A DNA stretch of 64,000 nucleotides from Spirochaetaceae bacterium (lineage in GTDB: Bacteria > Spirochaetota > Leptospiria > Leptospirales > Leptonemataceae), in the NCBI GenBank assembly GCA_002729885.1, contig PBUB01000021.1, positions 224,451 to 288,450 on the forward strand, in the 5' to 3' direction. The translations under genes were made by a program, and so were the position numbers. Below are positions 43,640 to 55,511 of the stretch, piece by piece; the first letter of the stretch is position 1, and every line of letters starts with the position of its first letter. The notes below the pieces were generated by a model. It saw only the letters and a list, made by a program, of their open reading frames with translations. It did no database searches and had not been told where the DNA came from.

Positions 43640-43682
43640 CGGTAATTAGTTGTCAGTAGGCTTACGGGGTAAAAAAGGGCAC

Positions 43683-44687
43683 ATGGCACAAATTTATTAC
43701 GATGATTCCTGCGACCTTAGTGTCCTGAAGGGAAAAACTATTGCTGTTATTGGATATGGCAGCCAGGGACATGCTCAGGCGCAAAATATGCGCGATAGCG
43801 GCCTGGACGTTATTATTGGACTACGATCCGATTCAAAGTCTGTTAAGGTAGCAAAAGAGGATGGATTCGAAGTTCTGGATCCAGCCGAGGCAAGCAAGAA
43901 AGCGGATATTATCCAGGTTCTTGCACCGGATACCATTCAGCGCAGAATCTATGATGAAGCCATCGCTCCCAATCTAAAGGATGGTGATGCGCTGGTTTTC
44001 TCCCATGGTTTCAATATTCACTACGATTTGATCCAGCCTCCATCCAATGTTGATGTTTACATGGTGGCTCCCAAGGGCCCGGGGCATCTGGTTCGACGAG
44101 TTTACCGTGAGGGCGGTGGTGTTCCTGCCCTTATCGCGATCCATCAGGATGCAACCGGCGAAGCGAAAAAGAGAGCCCTGGCCCATGCATCCGGAGTAGG
44201 CGGAGGCCGAGCGGGTATTCTTGAGACCACTTTCAGAGATGAAACGGAAACCGACCTTTTTGGTGAGCAGGTAGTGCTCTGCGGCGGTTTGACATCCCTG
44301 ATTATGAAAGGCTTCGAGACTCTCGTAGAAGCTGGTTACGATCCAGACATCGCTTATTTTGAATGTCTCCATGAAGTTAAGCTCATTACTGACCTGATTT
44401 ATGAGGGCGGTATTGCCAATATGCGGGATTCTATTTCTGACACTGCAGAGTATGGTGATCTTACCCGTGGTCCGCGAGTAGTGGATGACCATGCAAAAGC
44501 AAAAATGAAAGAAGTTCTATCTGAGATTCAAAAGGACAAAGGCGGAAAATTCGCCAAAGAGTGGGTAGAAGAAACCAACAAGGGTTATCCTGAATTCCAT
44601 AAACTGAGAGAGAATGGCAAGAAGCACCAGATAGAAGAAGTGGGTGCCAGACTCCGCGGAATGATGAAATTCCTGGGGAAAAAATAA
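43683..44687 (+). CDS. ilvC: Ketol-acid reductoisomerase IlvC (class I)
   Basis: IlvC rearranges and reduces acetolactate or acetohydroxybutyrate with NADPH in valine and isoleucine synthesis. The 334 residues from ATG at 43683 are the class I short form. Motifs: [19 protein letters not shown] for [17 protein letters not shown] for the domain junction; the C-terminal knotted domain [23 protein letters not shown], and [11 protein letters not shown] holding the two Mg ligands. A TTG start 33 bases upstream is unlikely because the family begins MAQIYYD. No other ilv gene is adjacent. It ends in two hairpins. Confidence 0.95.
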   Translation: MAQIYYDDSCDLSVLKGKTIAVIGYGSQGHAQAQNMRDSGLDVIIGLRSDSKSVKVAKEDGFEVLDPAEASKKADIIQVLAPDTIQRRIYDEAIAPNLKDGDALVFSHGFNIHYDLIQPPSNVDVYMVAPKGPGHLVRRVYREGGGVPALIAIHQDATGEAKKRALAHASGVGGGRAGILETTFRDETETDLFGEQVVLCGGLTSLIMKGFETLVEAGYDPDIAYFECLHEVKLITDLIYEGGIANMRDSISDTAEYGDLTRGPRVVDDHAKAKMKEVLSEIQKDKGGKFAKEWVEETNKGYPEFHKLRENGKKHQIEEVGARLRGMMKFLGKK

Positions 44688-44700
44688 TCTTCCTGAATAG

Positions 44701-44735
44701 GCCTCCGAGTGCTCATCAGACTCAGAGGCTTCATT
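44701..44735 (+). terminator. Hairpin just after ilvC
   Basis: GCCTCCGAGT pairs with ACTCAGAGGC (9 of 10 bases) around a 9-base loop, followed by TTCATTCT. It is a weak terminator shape, 13 bases after the ilvC stop. Confidence 0.45.
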
Positions 44736-44795
44736 CTAAAGATCTGATGGCTTTACCGACGGGCAGAGCCTATCTGGTTCGGCCGATTATCATCC

Positions 44796-44823
44796 GGGCC
44801 GCTAGTTCATAGCGGCCCTTTTT
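44796..44823 (+). terminator. Strong terminator downstream of ilvC
   Basis: A perfect 8-bp GC-rich stem GGGCCGCT/AGCGGCCC with loop AGTTCAT is followed by five T. It is 108 bases past the ilvC stop, in line with tandem termination or a short independent RNA in between. Confidence 0.85.
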
Positions 44824-44849
44824 CATTTGAGGGAGAATGGGGCTGTCCG

Positions 44850-44914
44850 CTGATTCAGAACCTCTGGATCCCGAGCTCTGCATCCGGACATGTGAATCCA
44901 GAGTTCTGAATCAG
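44850..44914. repeat. Long inverted repeat between ilvC and argG
   Basis: CTGATTCAGAACCTCTGGATC (44850-44870) and GAATCCAGAGTTCTGAATCAG (44894-44914) are near-perfect inverse complements, with one extra C and an end mismatch, around a 23-base loop. The stem of about 20 bp has no T-run. It lies between the convergent ilvC terminator and the argG stop. Confidence 0.7.
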
Positions 44915-44960
44915 GACCACTGGATCCGTTGGCTCCATGGACGCGCGGAACCGTAACTTT

Positions 44961-46670
<1,710 letters not shown>

Positions 46671-46674
<4 letters not shown>

Positions 46675-49352
46675 ATCGGGCATTTCTCCTACTGCCCCGT
46701 CTGGATCCCTACGATGCCATAGCCAATGATGTACTGGGAATGGCTGATGCCCTGGAGAGCCTGGACTTCGCAGTGGAAATCATCGCTGCCGGCGGTAAAC
46801 TCAAGCAACGATTTCGCAAACCAGGTGCGGGAACCTGGAAAAATGCATCCGGCTCCGATCTGCTCATCTATCACTATGGCATCGCCTGGGAGCGGGGGGA
46901 TGAACTATTTCAGTCATTTCCCGGTCGCAAGATCTTAAGATTTCACAATGTTACTCCCGCCGAGTTCTATGAACCATATCATTCTGGAATAGCCAACGCA
47001 TGCAGGGAAGGCCTGCGAAGAGTGGCCCTGCTTCGAGCGGATAAATGCTGGTCCGTTAGCAGGTTTAATGGTGAGACATTACGCTCCAATGGCTGGGACG
47101 GAGAAATCGATGAGTTGCCTCCTTTTCACAGAATCGAAGAAACCCTGGAACTGGAAATTGACACGGTAAAATTCAGAAAACAGTGGAAGCGCAGGAAGAA
47201 GACTGAGACTCGCATCCAGGGAAAAACTCATTCGGCGCAACCTGGAGCACAGAGCCGACTGCCGGTGCTTTTATTCGTTGGCAGATTGGTTCCAAACAAA
47301 GCCCTTCCGGAAACCATTCGTACTCTGGATGCTCAACTTGGCAGTAACTCTGATGGTATAGATTCTGCGATACTGAGGATCGTTGGGGGACATGATCCAG
47401 CTCTGGCGGTACATGTTTCCGAGATTCAAGAAGCAGCCCGTGGTTGCAGTAATCTGGTTGTGGAGCTTTGCGGGCGTCTGGGCCAGGAATCGTTGAAGCG
47501 AGAATTTCTAATGGCGGATGCACTGGTTACCTTTTCACGGCATGAAGGTTTCTGCGTCCCTGTTGTGGAGGCCATGGCGATGGGCCTGCCTGTAATTACT
47601 ATGAATTCAACGGCTGTTCGGGACACCCTGGGCGGTTGTGGCTTCGCACTTCAGTCGCCGGAGGAGGTCGAATCCGGGGCAAAGAAATCCGAAATTGGTG
47701 GGAACGAAGAAACCCTGAACGAGGGAAGGCCCCGGGAAGTTACAGACTCTCCAGGTTCCATTCTCAAGGCACTAAGGGATCACAGTTCGATTCTGGATCA
47801 TCATATAGAGAACGGAATTAGGCGGTATTATTCGCATTTCCATCCGAGCGCACTGAAAAGCAAATTGGGCGCTCTGTTGGAAGACCTGGGTTATGAAATT
47901 CCAGAAGAATCTACGCTCAGTGTCCTGCCTCAGCGTTTGCATACTCCGGATAAGGTTTCTCGGGAGCCCCGTATTGCTCTAATAGTAGTTCGATTTGGAG
48001 AAGAATTCGCAGGCGGCTCCGAAAAGGAAGCGTTCGATTATGCCCATCTTCTGGCTTCTTCCGGGCACAATGTGGATGTGTTTAGCAGTTGTGCACGAAA
48101 TGCAGATTCCTGGGAAAATGAATATGAATCTGGATTGGAAGAGCTCAGCAGGACTTCAACGAACTACGGCCAAACCACTTCCCGGGCTAGCGGCGAAATC
48201 CGTGTCTTTCGATTTCCAGTTTCCAGGGAGCGAACGAGTTACTGGCACCGATTGGATGCACTACTGAATGACTCTGATCGGTTATCCTGGGCGAGTTATT
48301 CCGGGTATGCGTTTAACCTGGAATGGATTCGAGCTCAGGGACCCTATTGCCGCGATCTGTTGCATGAGCTTAATCGAGCATCGGACTATCATCGCTATCT
48401 GTACATGACTTACCTGTATTATCCCACAATCCTGGGATCAATGCTTACACCGCCCGAGAAGAATTATCTGGTTCCAACGCTACACGAAGAACGACCGGCC
48501 AATCTGCAAGCCATGCGAAGGCTACCGGCCCGCTTTCGCAACCTGCTCTGGAATACAGCAGAGGAAGGCTTTCTGGGTCATAGATTATGGAATGTGACTG
48601 GAGGTACCGTTGTAGGAGCCCCTCTGGAGCTCTCCGGCCGTCAGGGTGTAGAAAATAGCCGAATAACCAGCGACGATGCTCCGGTTCCTGGCTCCAATAG
48701 ATCGAAGAGCTCGAGTGCATCCGATAGATTAGATACGGCAGGACCTGCCGGGGAATCGGAATCCAGAGCAGGGCCACAAAAGGCGCAGAGCGGGGGGTTT
48801 GAGAGGCGAAAGCGACTGGATAAGCCGCGATTTCTGTATATTGGTCGATGGGATAGCGGCAAAGGAACCGACGTAATGCTCTCGTTGCTCAAGCAATACA
48901 ATTCTATCCGGGCCCTGGAGTTACAGATTATCGGTGGTGGACTACCAGCAAAGTTACCTCCATTCGCCAGGCATATGGGTTTTGTGTCGGAAGAAACCAA
49001 GCTGCAACTTTTGGAAAACGCTACCGCTTTAATAGTGCCTTCGCCGATGGAGAGCTTCAGCATAGTGACTCTGGAGGCCCTGGCCTGTATGACTCCAGTG
49101 ATCGTTAACGGAAATAACGATGTTTTGAGGGGGCATGCTATGCGATCTGAATGCGCCCTGGCTTACAGGGATGCAGCCGAATTTATGCAATGTCTGGACA
49201 GAGCCATTCATGGACTGGACCACGCTACCCTGGAAAAAGGAAAAGCATATGCGGCCACCTTTTCTGCAAGCTCAATACTCTCTCGGTTAAAGACCGGACT
49301 GCAATTAGATCCTACCTCGGCAGAATCCGGGGCCCGAGGCACCGATCCATGA
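46671..49352 (+). CDS. Tandem GT4 glycosyltransferase (two GT-B domains)
   Basis: The 893-residue protein has two glycosyltransferase family 4 catalytic units. The first (about 1-400) has FVGRLVPNKALPETIR, GCSNLVVELCGRLGQ, and SRHEGFCVPVVEAMAMGLPVI. After a Ser/Gly/Glu-rich linker, the second (about 440-880) begins IALIVVRFGEEFAGGSEKEAF and contains YIGRWDSGKGTDVM and PSPMESFSIVTLEALACMTPVI. Both EX7E-like motifs are present. It could add two sugars in sequence to a polysaccharide or lipid. The start is ATG at 46671, overlapping the small gene; frames open further upstream belong to that gene. Confidence 0.85.
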
Positions 49353-49450
49353 AGGGATGCCTGAGGGAAGCGCTCATCCCTGCTTAATCATCATTGTCAT
49401 TGGATTTTGCGCGCGGATGCAGAAGGCCAGTCCCAGGGTCGGAAGGGGAC

Positions 49451-49930
49451 TCAATTGACCTTGCTGGACCAGAATTCCGGTTGCATGGCAAATAGGAGAA
49501 GTCCCGAGCCAGGTGCCGGCCGAGCGGGCAGGTTGATGCCGAGTACAGTTCCCGGAGGAACATAGAAGCTGGAATCGGAGCTTCCCAGGAAATAGGCGGC
49601 AATGCGAGCTACATCTGGCATATGAAAAACCAGGGCGGCCGCTTCACCGGGTTTTAAAGTGTGCAACTCAGCGCTAACACCTTCCGGACTCGCGCCAGGT
49701 CGAAGCACGGTCCACGGGTCTGTTTCACAGGACAGGGATTGCGCTAGAATAGACGCAGTCTGATACGTCCTGACAAGTGGACTGTGGAATACCTTTTGAA
49801 ATTGCCAGCCTGTGCCCTTGAGGAAAGCTCCCAATGACATTATGTCCTGTTTACCTTCTGTTGAGAGCTGTCTTTGCTCGTCAGGATGAGTATTTTCTGC
49901 TTCTCCATGTCGAATCAATGCAATCTTCAT
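49451..49930 (-). CDS. sixA: SixA-like phosphohistidine phosphatase
   Basis: A 159-residue histidine phosphatase with the catalytic IRHGEAE near the start, FHSPLVRTYQTAS and the second His in VFHMPDVARIAAYFL. The size and lack of extra domains match SixA, which removes phosphate from phosphohistidine in Hpt or PTS proteins. An alternative is a small phosphoglycerate-mutase-type enzyme with another substrate. It is divergent from the GHKL-domain protein across 87 bases. Confidence 0.8.
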   Translation of the reverse strand: MKIALIRHGEAENTHPDEQRQLSTEGKQDIMSLGAFLKGTGWQFQKVFHSPLVRTYQTASILAQSLSCETDPWTVLRPGASPEGVSAELHTLKPGEAAALVFHMPDVARIAAYFLGSSDSSFYVPPGTVLGINLPARPAPGSGLLLFAMQPEFWSSKVN

Positions 49931-50017
49931 AAGTTTACGCTACCTGCTAACCGATTTTTAGAGCATAGGGGAACAAGCATTTCTTGACGAATCTGCAAAA
50001 TAAGGAAGTTTTGAACC

Positions 50018-50707
50018 GTGAGCCAGCCCTCTCTACATGAAATCAATGATAACATTCAGGTTGCAGTTAAGAACGGTCGCTACCTGACGCTAAAAACCCA
50101 TCGCATGACGGAGATGGTGGAAAAACATATTCAGCATGCTCTGGAGAGTATACTGGATAAGACGCAAAAAGGTCCATTGATCCATACTCTTTATACGATT
50201 CTGAAAGAGCTGGTCATCAATGGCTGCAAGGCAAACCAGAAGCGTATTTTTTTTGATGAAGTAGGGCTGGATATCAAGGATGCCAGCCAGTACGATGAAG
50301 GAATTTCCAAGTATCGGGAGACCTTCAGTGAAAAGATGTCTCTGGAATATGGCATGAAGGCTCGCCGGAAAGGTTACTTCGTTCTAATCGATTTTCACTT
50401 CGATAATGATGGACTCACCATTGAAGTTGTGAACAACACGCCTATTGCGCCTCAGGAAGAAGAGGCGATGCGCGAGAAACTGAAGAAGGCGATGGGTTAT
50501 AACGATATCGCAGAGTTCTATATGGACCAGGCCATGATGGGAGAGTCGGAAGGAGCTGGCCTGGGTTTGGCCCTGGTTATCATACTTCTGAAAGGGGAAG
50601 GTATTGATCCCAAGCTGTTCAGAATTATGATCCGCGAGGACCGAACCATAGCGCGCCTGGAGATTCCGTTTTCCGAGAAATTCGTTAGCAAGCGGGACGT
50701 CGCTTGA
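50018..50707 (+). CDS. Stand-alone GHKL-ATPase-like regulatory protein
   Basis: A 229-residue protein with the same domain as the N-terminal half of the HDOD protein at 35782. LKELVINGCKANQKRIFFDE is the N-box, a helical insertion follows (about residues 90-125), then LTIEVVNNTPIAPQEEEAMR and the glycine-rich GESEGAGLGLALVIILLKGEG. No phosphoacceptor, sensor or receiver domain is present. It may act as an anti-sigma-like kinase or ATP-binding switch. The start is GTG, with AAGGAAG eight bases upstream. A GT2 gene follows. Confidence 0.75.
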   Translation: MSQPSLHEINDNIQVAVKNGRYLTLKTHRMTEMVEKHIQHALESILDKTQKGPLIHTLYTILKELVINGCKANQKRIFFDEVGLDIKDASQYDEGISKYRETFSEKMSLEYGMKARRKGYFVLIDFHFDNDGLTIEVVNNTPIAPQEEEAMREKLKKAMGYNDIAEFYMDQAMMGESEGAGLGLALVIILLKGEGIDPKLFRIMIREDRTIARLEIPFSEKFVSKRDVA

Positions 50708-50729
50708 TTGTCTGGCTTTCCAGCGTTGA

Positions 50730-51665
50730 ATGAAATCAATTCCCGGGCTATCAGCCTGTATTATCACTTTGAATGAGCAGGAGAACCTGCCTGAATGCCT
50801 TCAATCCCTCACGCTTGCACAGGAGATTGTTGTGGTGGACAGTGGTTCCACCGATGACACGCGCAAGATTGCCAGAGACGCTGGCGCGCGCATCTTTCGC
50901 CGAGAATTTGATAACTATATAGATCAGAAAAACTTTGCTATCGAGAAAGCCCGGGGTCCCTGGATACTTTTTCTCGACGCGGATGAGCGCATCGGTCCGG
51001 AGCTGGACGTGGAGATTCGGGCACTATTCCAGAAGCCCCATTCTCTGAAATCAGATCGAGGGGGCTCCTCAAAAGGAAAAAAGCAATTTCGTGCATCTTT
51101 GGCCACCTTAGAGGACCAGCCAGTGGGATATGAGATTCCGAGAAGCACATTCTATCTGGGACGCTGGATTCGCCACAGTGGCTGGTATCCAGATTACACA
51201 GTGCGGTTGTTTCGAAAAGGTAGCGGACGGTACGAAGGCAGAACATTCCACGAAAAGGTTAAGTTACGCGGACTTTCGGGAAAGCTCCGTGGGGCCATAT
51301 TGCATTTCAGCTACAAAAATATCAGGGAGCACCTGGACGTAATCAATCGATATAGTGATCTTTTCGCCGCTGAGCGAATCTCCATGGGAAAAGGAAACGG
51401 AGTTCTGTTCAGTCTGGGTAAGGCCGTAGTAAAATTTTTGACTATGTACATCTGGAAGCTCGGCCTGCTGGATGGAAGAGCTGGTCTTGTTATCGCAGTG
51501 CTGGGTTCCTATTACAATTTCCTGAAGTACATCAAAGTATGGGAGCTAAGAGCCGCCTCAAATCGCAGTCCGGAAGCTAGGATGGATGCTCCTCGAGTCC
51601 CAGAGAAAAGCACCCGCGGTGGATCTGCAAGATCCGAGGCAGCGGCGCCCGGAAAGCATCCATAG
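50730..51665 (+). CDS. Glycosyltransferase family 2, WaaE/KdtX-like
   Basis: The N-terminal GT-A fold shows SACIITLNEQENLPECLQSL, VVVDSGSTDDT, and FLDADERIGPEL, the donor-binding and DxD-like residues. GWYPDYTVRLFRKGSGRYEG and FHEKVKLRG match the WaaE (KdtX) lipopolysaccharide core glucosyltransferase branch. A Ser/Gly/Lys-rich insertion of about 25 residues separates the two halves. A hydrophobic tail (about residues 225-260) suggests membrane contact. The C-terminal 40 residues are low-complexity. No strong ribosome-binding site is seen. Confidence 0.85.
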   Translation: MKSIPGLSACIITLNEQENLPECLQSLTLAQEIVVVDSGSTDDTRKIARDAGARIFRREFDNYIDQKNFAIEKARGPWILFLDADERIGPELDVEIRALFQKPHSLKSDRGGSSKGKKQFRASLATLEDQPVGYEIPRSTFYLGRWIRHSGWYPDYTVRLFRKGSGRYEGRTFHEKVKLRGLSGKLRGAILHFSYKNIREHLDVINRYSDLFAAERISMGKGNGVLFSLGKAVVKFLTMYIWKLGLLDGRAGLVIAVLGSYYNFLKYIKVWELRAASNRSPEARMDAPRVPEKSTRGGSARSEAAAPGKHP

Positions 51666-51742
51666 ATTCCTGTGCGGATGGGCCTCATTCGCCGCTAAAA
51701 AAGGAAATGCAAAACTGACATAATGCGCTAGATTGGGCAACC

Positions 51743-53155
51743 ATGGACCTTGCTTCCAAACTATCGCTTTACGGAAAGCCAGCAAAGTCCGAAGACTCTG
51801 CAAAACAAAGCGATATAGAAAAGCAGGACCATTTTCAAAGGAATGACCACCCGGAAAGCAGGAAGGCTTCGTCCACTGGCCTTGAAGATGGGTCCTCAAG
51901 TGCGTATTACGCTACCGCCCCTGTGAAAAGTGCGTCAGCCTCAGAGCAGACAAACCCATCCTTCCTATTATTTGAAAACATTACTCTGCGAGAGATAGCA
52001 CCGGATCTATACTATCGCAAAGAGCGATACCAGGATCTCACGCTCGGGTACAGTTCATTGCCTGAATTGCTGGTGCAGCCCATGCAATTTCTGGATGATC
52101 TGCTACCATCGTCCGGAGTTCCCGGCACTCCCAGCATGATCCATCGCAATGAAGTTCTGTTTCTGGATACCGAAACTACCGGTCTGGGACGGGGGCCCGG
52201 GAACTTTCCTTTTCTATATGGACTTGCCTGGATTACCGAGGAAGGCCTGGAATTTGAACAATACTTTCTCGATGGTCCCGGCGCAGAAGAATCTTTTCAT
52301 TCGCTGTTAAAAGAGAAGGTAGCGGGCTTTTCGGCAATCTGCAGCTACAACGGAAAGTCATTCGACATCCCCTTGATTCGAAATCGCTTTGTATTGCTCG
52401 GGGAGCGTTTTCGTGCACCCCCCGCGCATCTGGATTTATTTCATTTCTGGAAGTCTATAGGCGGGGGCATGCGAAAAGTCTCGGGGAAAAAGGGCTATAA
52501 ACAAAAAAACCTGGAAGAAGAGGTCCTGGGATTCTTTCGCAAAGAGGATCTTCCAGGGGCCGAAGTGCCACAGGTCTATTTCGATTATAGAAAGTACGGA
52601 CGCAAAGAGCGTATGCATGAAGTGCTCAAGCATAACGAGTGGGATCTTCAGGGGCTGGCGTTGCTCTTTCTGAAGGCCATTGCCCTGGTAAACGACCAGA
52701 GAGATCAGGTCTCGCTGTATAGATCCGGAATCGCCAGGATGTTTCTGCGGCATGGAAGAACGGAGGAATCCAGAAATATCCTGGCCGAGATTACTGAAAC
52801 GCCCTCCGACGAAAACTATACCCGGGAGCTATTGTACGGGGACCGACTACTTCTGGGTATGATTCTGAAACGCGAAAAGCGTTATGAAGAAGCGGATTCT
52901 GTGTTTCGCGGACTGTTTCGTAAGTATCGATGCATGCAGAGTTGTATTGAATTAAGCCGCTATAGGGAGTTCAGAACCGGAGAGAGCGAAGCAGCTCTTG
53001 CAATTGCCCGGGAGGGCCTTGATTTACTGGAATTTCGAGGCGTAGATAGCACGGATCGTTATTATCTGGATCTAAAGAAGAGAACCAGCCGGCTGGAGAA
53101 TAGACTGAAGAGAATGCAGGCTTCCTCGCAGAAGGCAGCAGGTGCCAGGAACTAG
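51743..53155 (+). CDS. mrfB: MrfB (YprB)-like DEDDh exonuclease with TPR-like C-terminus
   Basis: After a low-complexity N-terminus of about 75 residues, a ribonuclease H-fold exonuclease domain begins. The catalytic acids and motifs are FLDTETTGLG, ICSYNGKSFDIPLIRNRF, and VLKHNEWDLQGLALL, as in YprB of Bacillus. The last 150 residues hold TPR-like repeats. The next gene is a YprA-type helicase, one base away. In B. subtilis YprA/YprB (MrfA/MrfB) repair mitomycin C damage independently of UvrABC. The pairing here supports the same role. Confidence 0.85.
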   Translation: MDLASKLSLYGKPAKSEDSAKQSDIEKQDHFQRNDHPESRKASSTGLEDGSSSAYYATAPVKSASASEQTNPSFLLFENITLREIAPDLYYRKERYQDLTLGYSSLPELLVQPMQFLDDLLPSSGVPGTPSMIHRNEVLFLDTETTGLGRGPGNFPFLYGLAWITEEGLEFEQYFLDGPGAEESFHSLLKEKVAGFSAICSYNGKSFDIPLIRNRFVLLGERFRAPPAHLDLFHFWKSIGGGMRKVSGKKGYKQKNLEEEVLGFFRKEDLPGAEVPQVYFDYRKYGRKERMHEVLKHNEWDLQGLALLFLKAIALVNDQRDQVSLYRSGIARMFLRHGRTEESRNILAEITETPSDENYTRELLYGDRLLLGMILKREKRYEEADSVFRGLFRKYRCMQSCIELSRYREFRTGESEAALAIAREGLDLLEFRGVDSTDRYYLDLKKRTSRLENRLKRMQASSQKAAGARN

Positions 53156-53156
53156 A

Positions 53157-55472
53157 ATGAATACCGAACAACTAATTGACTATATTCAAAATGATTCCCA
53201 GTTCGATGGAAGAATTCAGTCCGTGCGCCATGTGCCCGGCCGTGAAGCGCAGTTTGCGGATTTTCCTCCTTCTCTGGATCCAGAGCTTGTTCAGGGGGTT
53301 CAGAGGCTGGGGATTTCCAGTCTTTACAGTCATCAGTCCAGAGCCATAGAGGCTGCACTGGATGGCGAAAATACCGTTGTGGTAACCCCTACAGCTTCTG
53401 GAAAATCACTGACATACATACTTCCTGTTTTGCAGAAGAAGCGAAGGAACCCACTTTCCCGGTCCCTGTTTCTTTTTCCCACAAAAGCCCTGAGTCAGGA
53501 TCAAATGAATTCTGTGCAGTCTCTATCCGATGGGCTGAGCGCGGGCATGAAGATCTTTACTTTTGACGGAGACACTCCTGCAACTGTACGCACTAGAGTG
53601 CGAGAGGCCGGAGATATTGTAGTGACCAACCCGGATATGCTGCATTCGGGAATCATGCCTCATCATACGTCCTGGATTAAGCTTTTTGAAAACCTGGATT
53701 TCATAGTAATCGATGAACTGCATACCTACCGGGGGGTGTTTGGTTCCCATCTGGCCAATGTATTGCGACGTCTTTTTCGGATCTGTGCCTTCTATGGATC
53801 CAATCCGCAGGTGCTCTGTGCATCGGCCACCATCGGCAATCCCGGTGAGCTTGCAGAAAAACTTACCGGCCGACCCTTCACACTGGTGAATGAATCTGGG
53901 TCTCCCTCTGGAGATAAATACTTTGTGTTTTACAATCCTCCTCTTGTTCAAAAGGAACTGGGAGTGAGAGCCTCTTCGCTGAAAGAGGCGGCGAAACTCG
54001 GTGCTTCGCTTCTGGCCAATGGCGTGCGCACAATTTTCTTCTGTCGTTCCCGCGTTCGAGTGGAGCTTCTGAGTACCTATTTGAAGGATCGATGTCCACA
54101 GTATCGCGATCGAATCAAATCGTATCGTGGCGGATACCTTCCCAATGAGCGACGTCAGATCGAGAAGGATTTGCGGGAAGGAAATTTGCTGGCTGTCGTA
54201 AGCACTAACGCTTTGGAGCTTGGAATCGATATTGGTAGTCTGGAGGCCAGTGTCAGTCTGGGCTACCCCGGCTCCATTGCTTCTGTTCTGCAACAGAGCG
54301 GACGAGCCGGACGAAAGCAGCAGACAGCTCTCAGTTTCTTTATTGCTACATCGGACGGAACGGATCAGTATCTGGTGCAACACCCGGAATACATCCTGGA
54401 TCGAAATCCGGAGACCGCACAGATCAATCAGGATAACCTTGTGATCCTGGCTGATCACATCAAATGCGCCGCGTTTGAATTGCCGTTTAAAGTGAATGAA
54501 AGCTTTGGGGACTTTCCTGCCACAAAGGAAATCCTCGATCATCTGGTGGACTCGAAAGTGTTGCATATCAATCGAGATAAATATCACTGGGAGAGCGACA
54601 CATATCCTGCATCCGATGTAAGCCTTCGGTCCGGTCCAAAGGAAAACTTTGTCATTATAGATGTAACCGACACAGGCCAGGAAAAGGTCATCGGTGAAGT
54701 AGATCATTTTTCTGCACCACTGCTTATCCATCAGCATGCGATATATATTCATCAAGGTCAGCAGTATTATGTAGAGGATCTTCTGTGGGACGACAGACAG
54801 GCCAGGGTGCGAAAGATCAATGTAGATTATTATACCGATGCCCACGAAAAAGTAGAGGTAAGCATCCTGGACGACAATGAAGAGAAAAGCCTGGAGAATC
54901 TTGATGTGCGTTCCGGGGAGGTTCTGCTGCGGCGAAAGGCAGTGCTGTTCAAGAAAATCAAACTGGAGACTCATGAAAACACTGGCTGGGGTGAAATCCA
55001 TCTTCCTGAACTGGAGATGCATACCCAGGCTGGCTGGATCCTGTTCGATCAGTGTTTGCTGGATGATGTAGCAGGGCAGGTGGTGGAAGGTTCTGTGCCG
55101 TCCGGACATTCCGGAGCGATGCTGGCTGCCATCGCGCATAGCTTTGGAATTATTACACCCGTATACATATTATGCGATCGAGCCGACATCGCATTTCGTT
55201 CGGATGTTCGTTCCACGGTATTTGAAAAGCCGGCGGTGTATTTCTATGATGGATTTCCTGGAGGTATGGAACTAAGTTATGTGGCTCTGGATAACCTGGC
55301 CAGCATCGCACGGGGAGCTCTGGAAATAATTGAAAGCTGCGCATGCGAAGCCGGATGCCCTTCCTGCACGGGTGTGGTGGATACGGAAATTCCGGTAAAG
55401 TTGGCCAGTTCTCTGCTTCTGCGTCGTTTCCTGCAGCGCATGGGAGAGAATGCCCGGGTAAGGGCTGGCTAA
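53157..55472 (+). CDS. mrfA: MrfA (YprA)-like DEAD/DEAH-box DNA helicase
   Basis: A 771-residue superfamily 2 helicase. TPTASGKS is Walker A, IDELHTYRG the DEAH-type motif II, ASATIGNP motif III, STNALELGIDIG and QQSGRAGR motifs V and VI. The C-terminal part ends in CACEAGCPSC, the four-Cys metal site of the MrfA/DUF1998 branch. The start is ATG at 53157, one base after the mrfB stop; a GTG 15 bases earlier is possible. In Bacillus the protein is a 3'-5' DNA helicase acting with MrfB in mitomycin C lesion repair. Confidence 0.92.
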   Translation: MNTEQLIDYIQNDSQFDGRIQSVRHVPGREAQFADFPPSLDPELVQGVQRLGISSLYSHQSRAIEAALDGENTVVVTPTASGKSLTYILPVLQKKRRNPLSRSLFLFPTKALSQDQMNSVQSLSDGLSAGMKIFTFDGDTPATVRTRVREAGDIVVTNPDMLHSGIMPHHTSWIKLFENLDFIVIDELHTYRGVFGSHLANVLRRLFRICAFYGSNPQVLCASATIGNPGELAEKLTGRPFTLVNESGSPSGDKYFVFYNPPLVQKELGVRASSLKEAAKLGASLLANGVRTIFFCRSRVRVELLSTYLKDRCPQYRDRIKSYRGGYLPNERRQIEKDLREGNLLAVVSTNALELGIDIGSLEASVSLGYPGSIASVLQQSGRAGRKQQTALSFFIATSDGTDQYLVQHPEYILDRNPETAQINQDNLVILADHIKCAAFELPFKVNESFGDFPATKEILDHLVDSKVLHINRDKYHWESDTYPASDVSLRSGPKENFVIIDVTDTGQEKVIGEVDHFSAPLLIHQHAIYIHQGQQYYVEDLLWDDRQARVRKINVDYYTDAHEKVEVSILDDNEEKSLENLDVRSGEVLLRRKAVLFKKIKLETHENTGWGEIHLPELEMHTQAGWILFDQCLLDDVAGQVVEGSVPSGHSGAMLAAIAHSFGIITPVYILCDRADIAFRSDVRSTVFEKPAVYFYDGFPGGMELSYVALDNLASIARGALEIIESCACEAGCPSCTGVVDTEIPVKLASSLLLRRFLQRMGENARVRAG

Positions 55473-55511
55473 AAATAAGGGACTCTGCTGCAGAGTATCG
55501 CTGGATACTTC

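Noticed and set aside
53523-55139. 538-codon open frame on the minus strand
   Set aside because: It is fully antisense to the well-supported mrfA helicase gene, is rich in Ile, His and Cys runs without domains, and lacks a ribosome-binding site.
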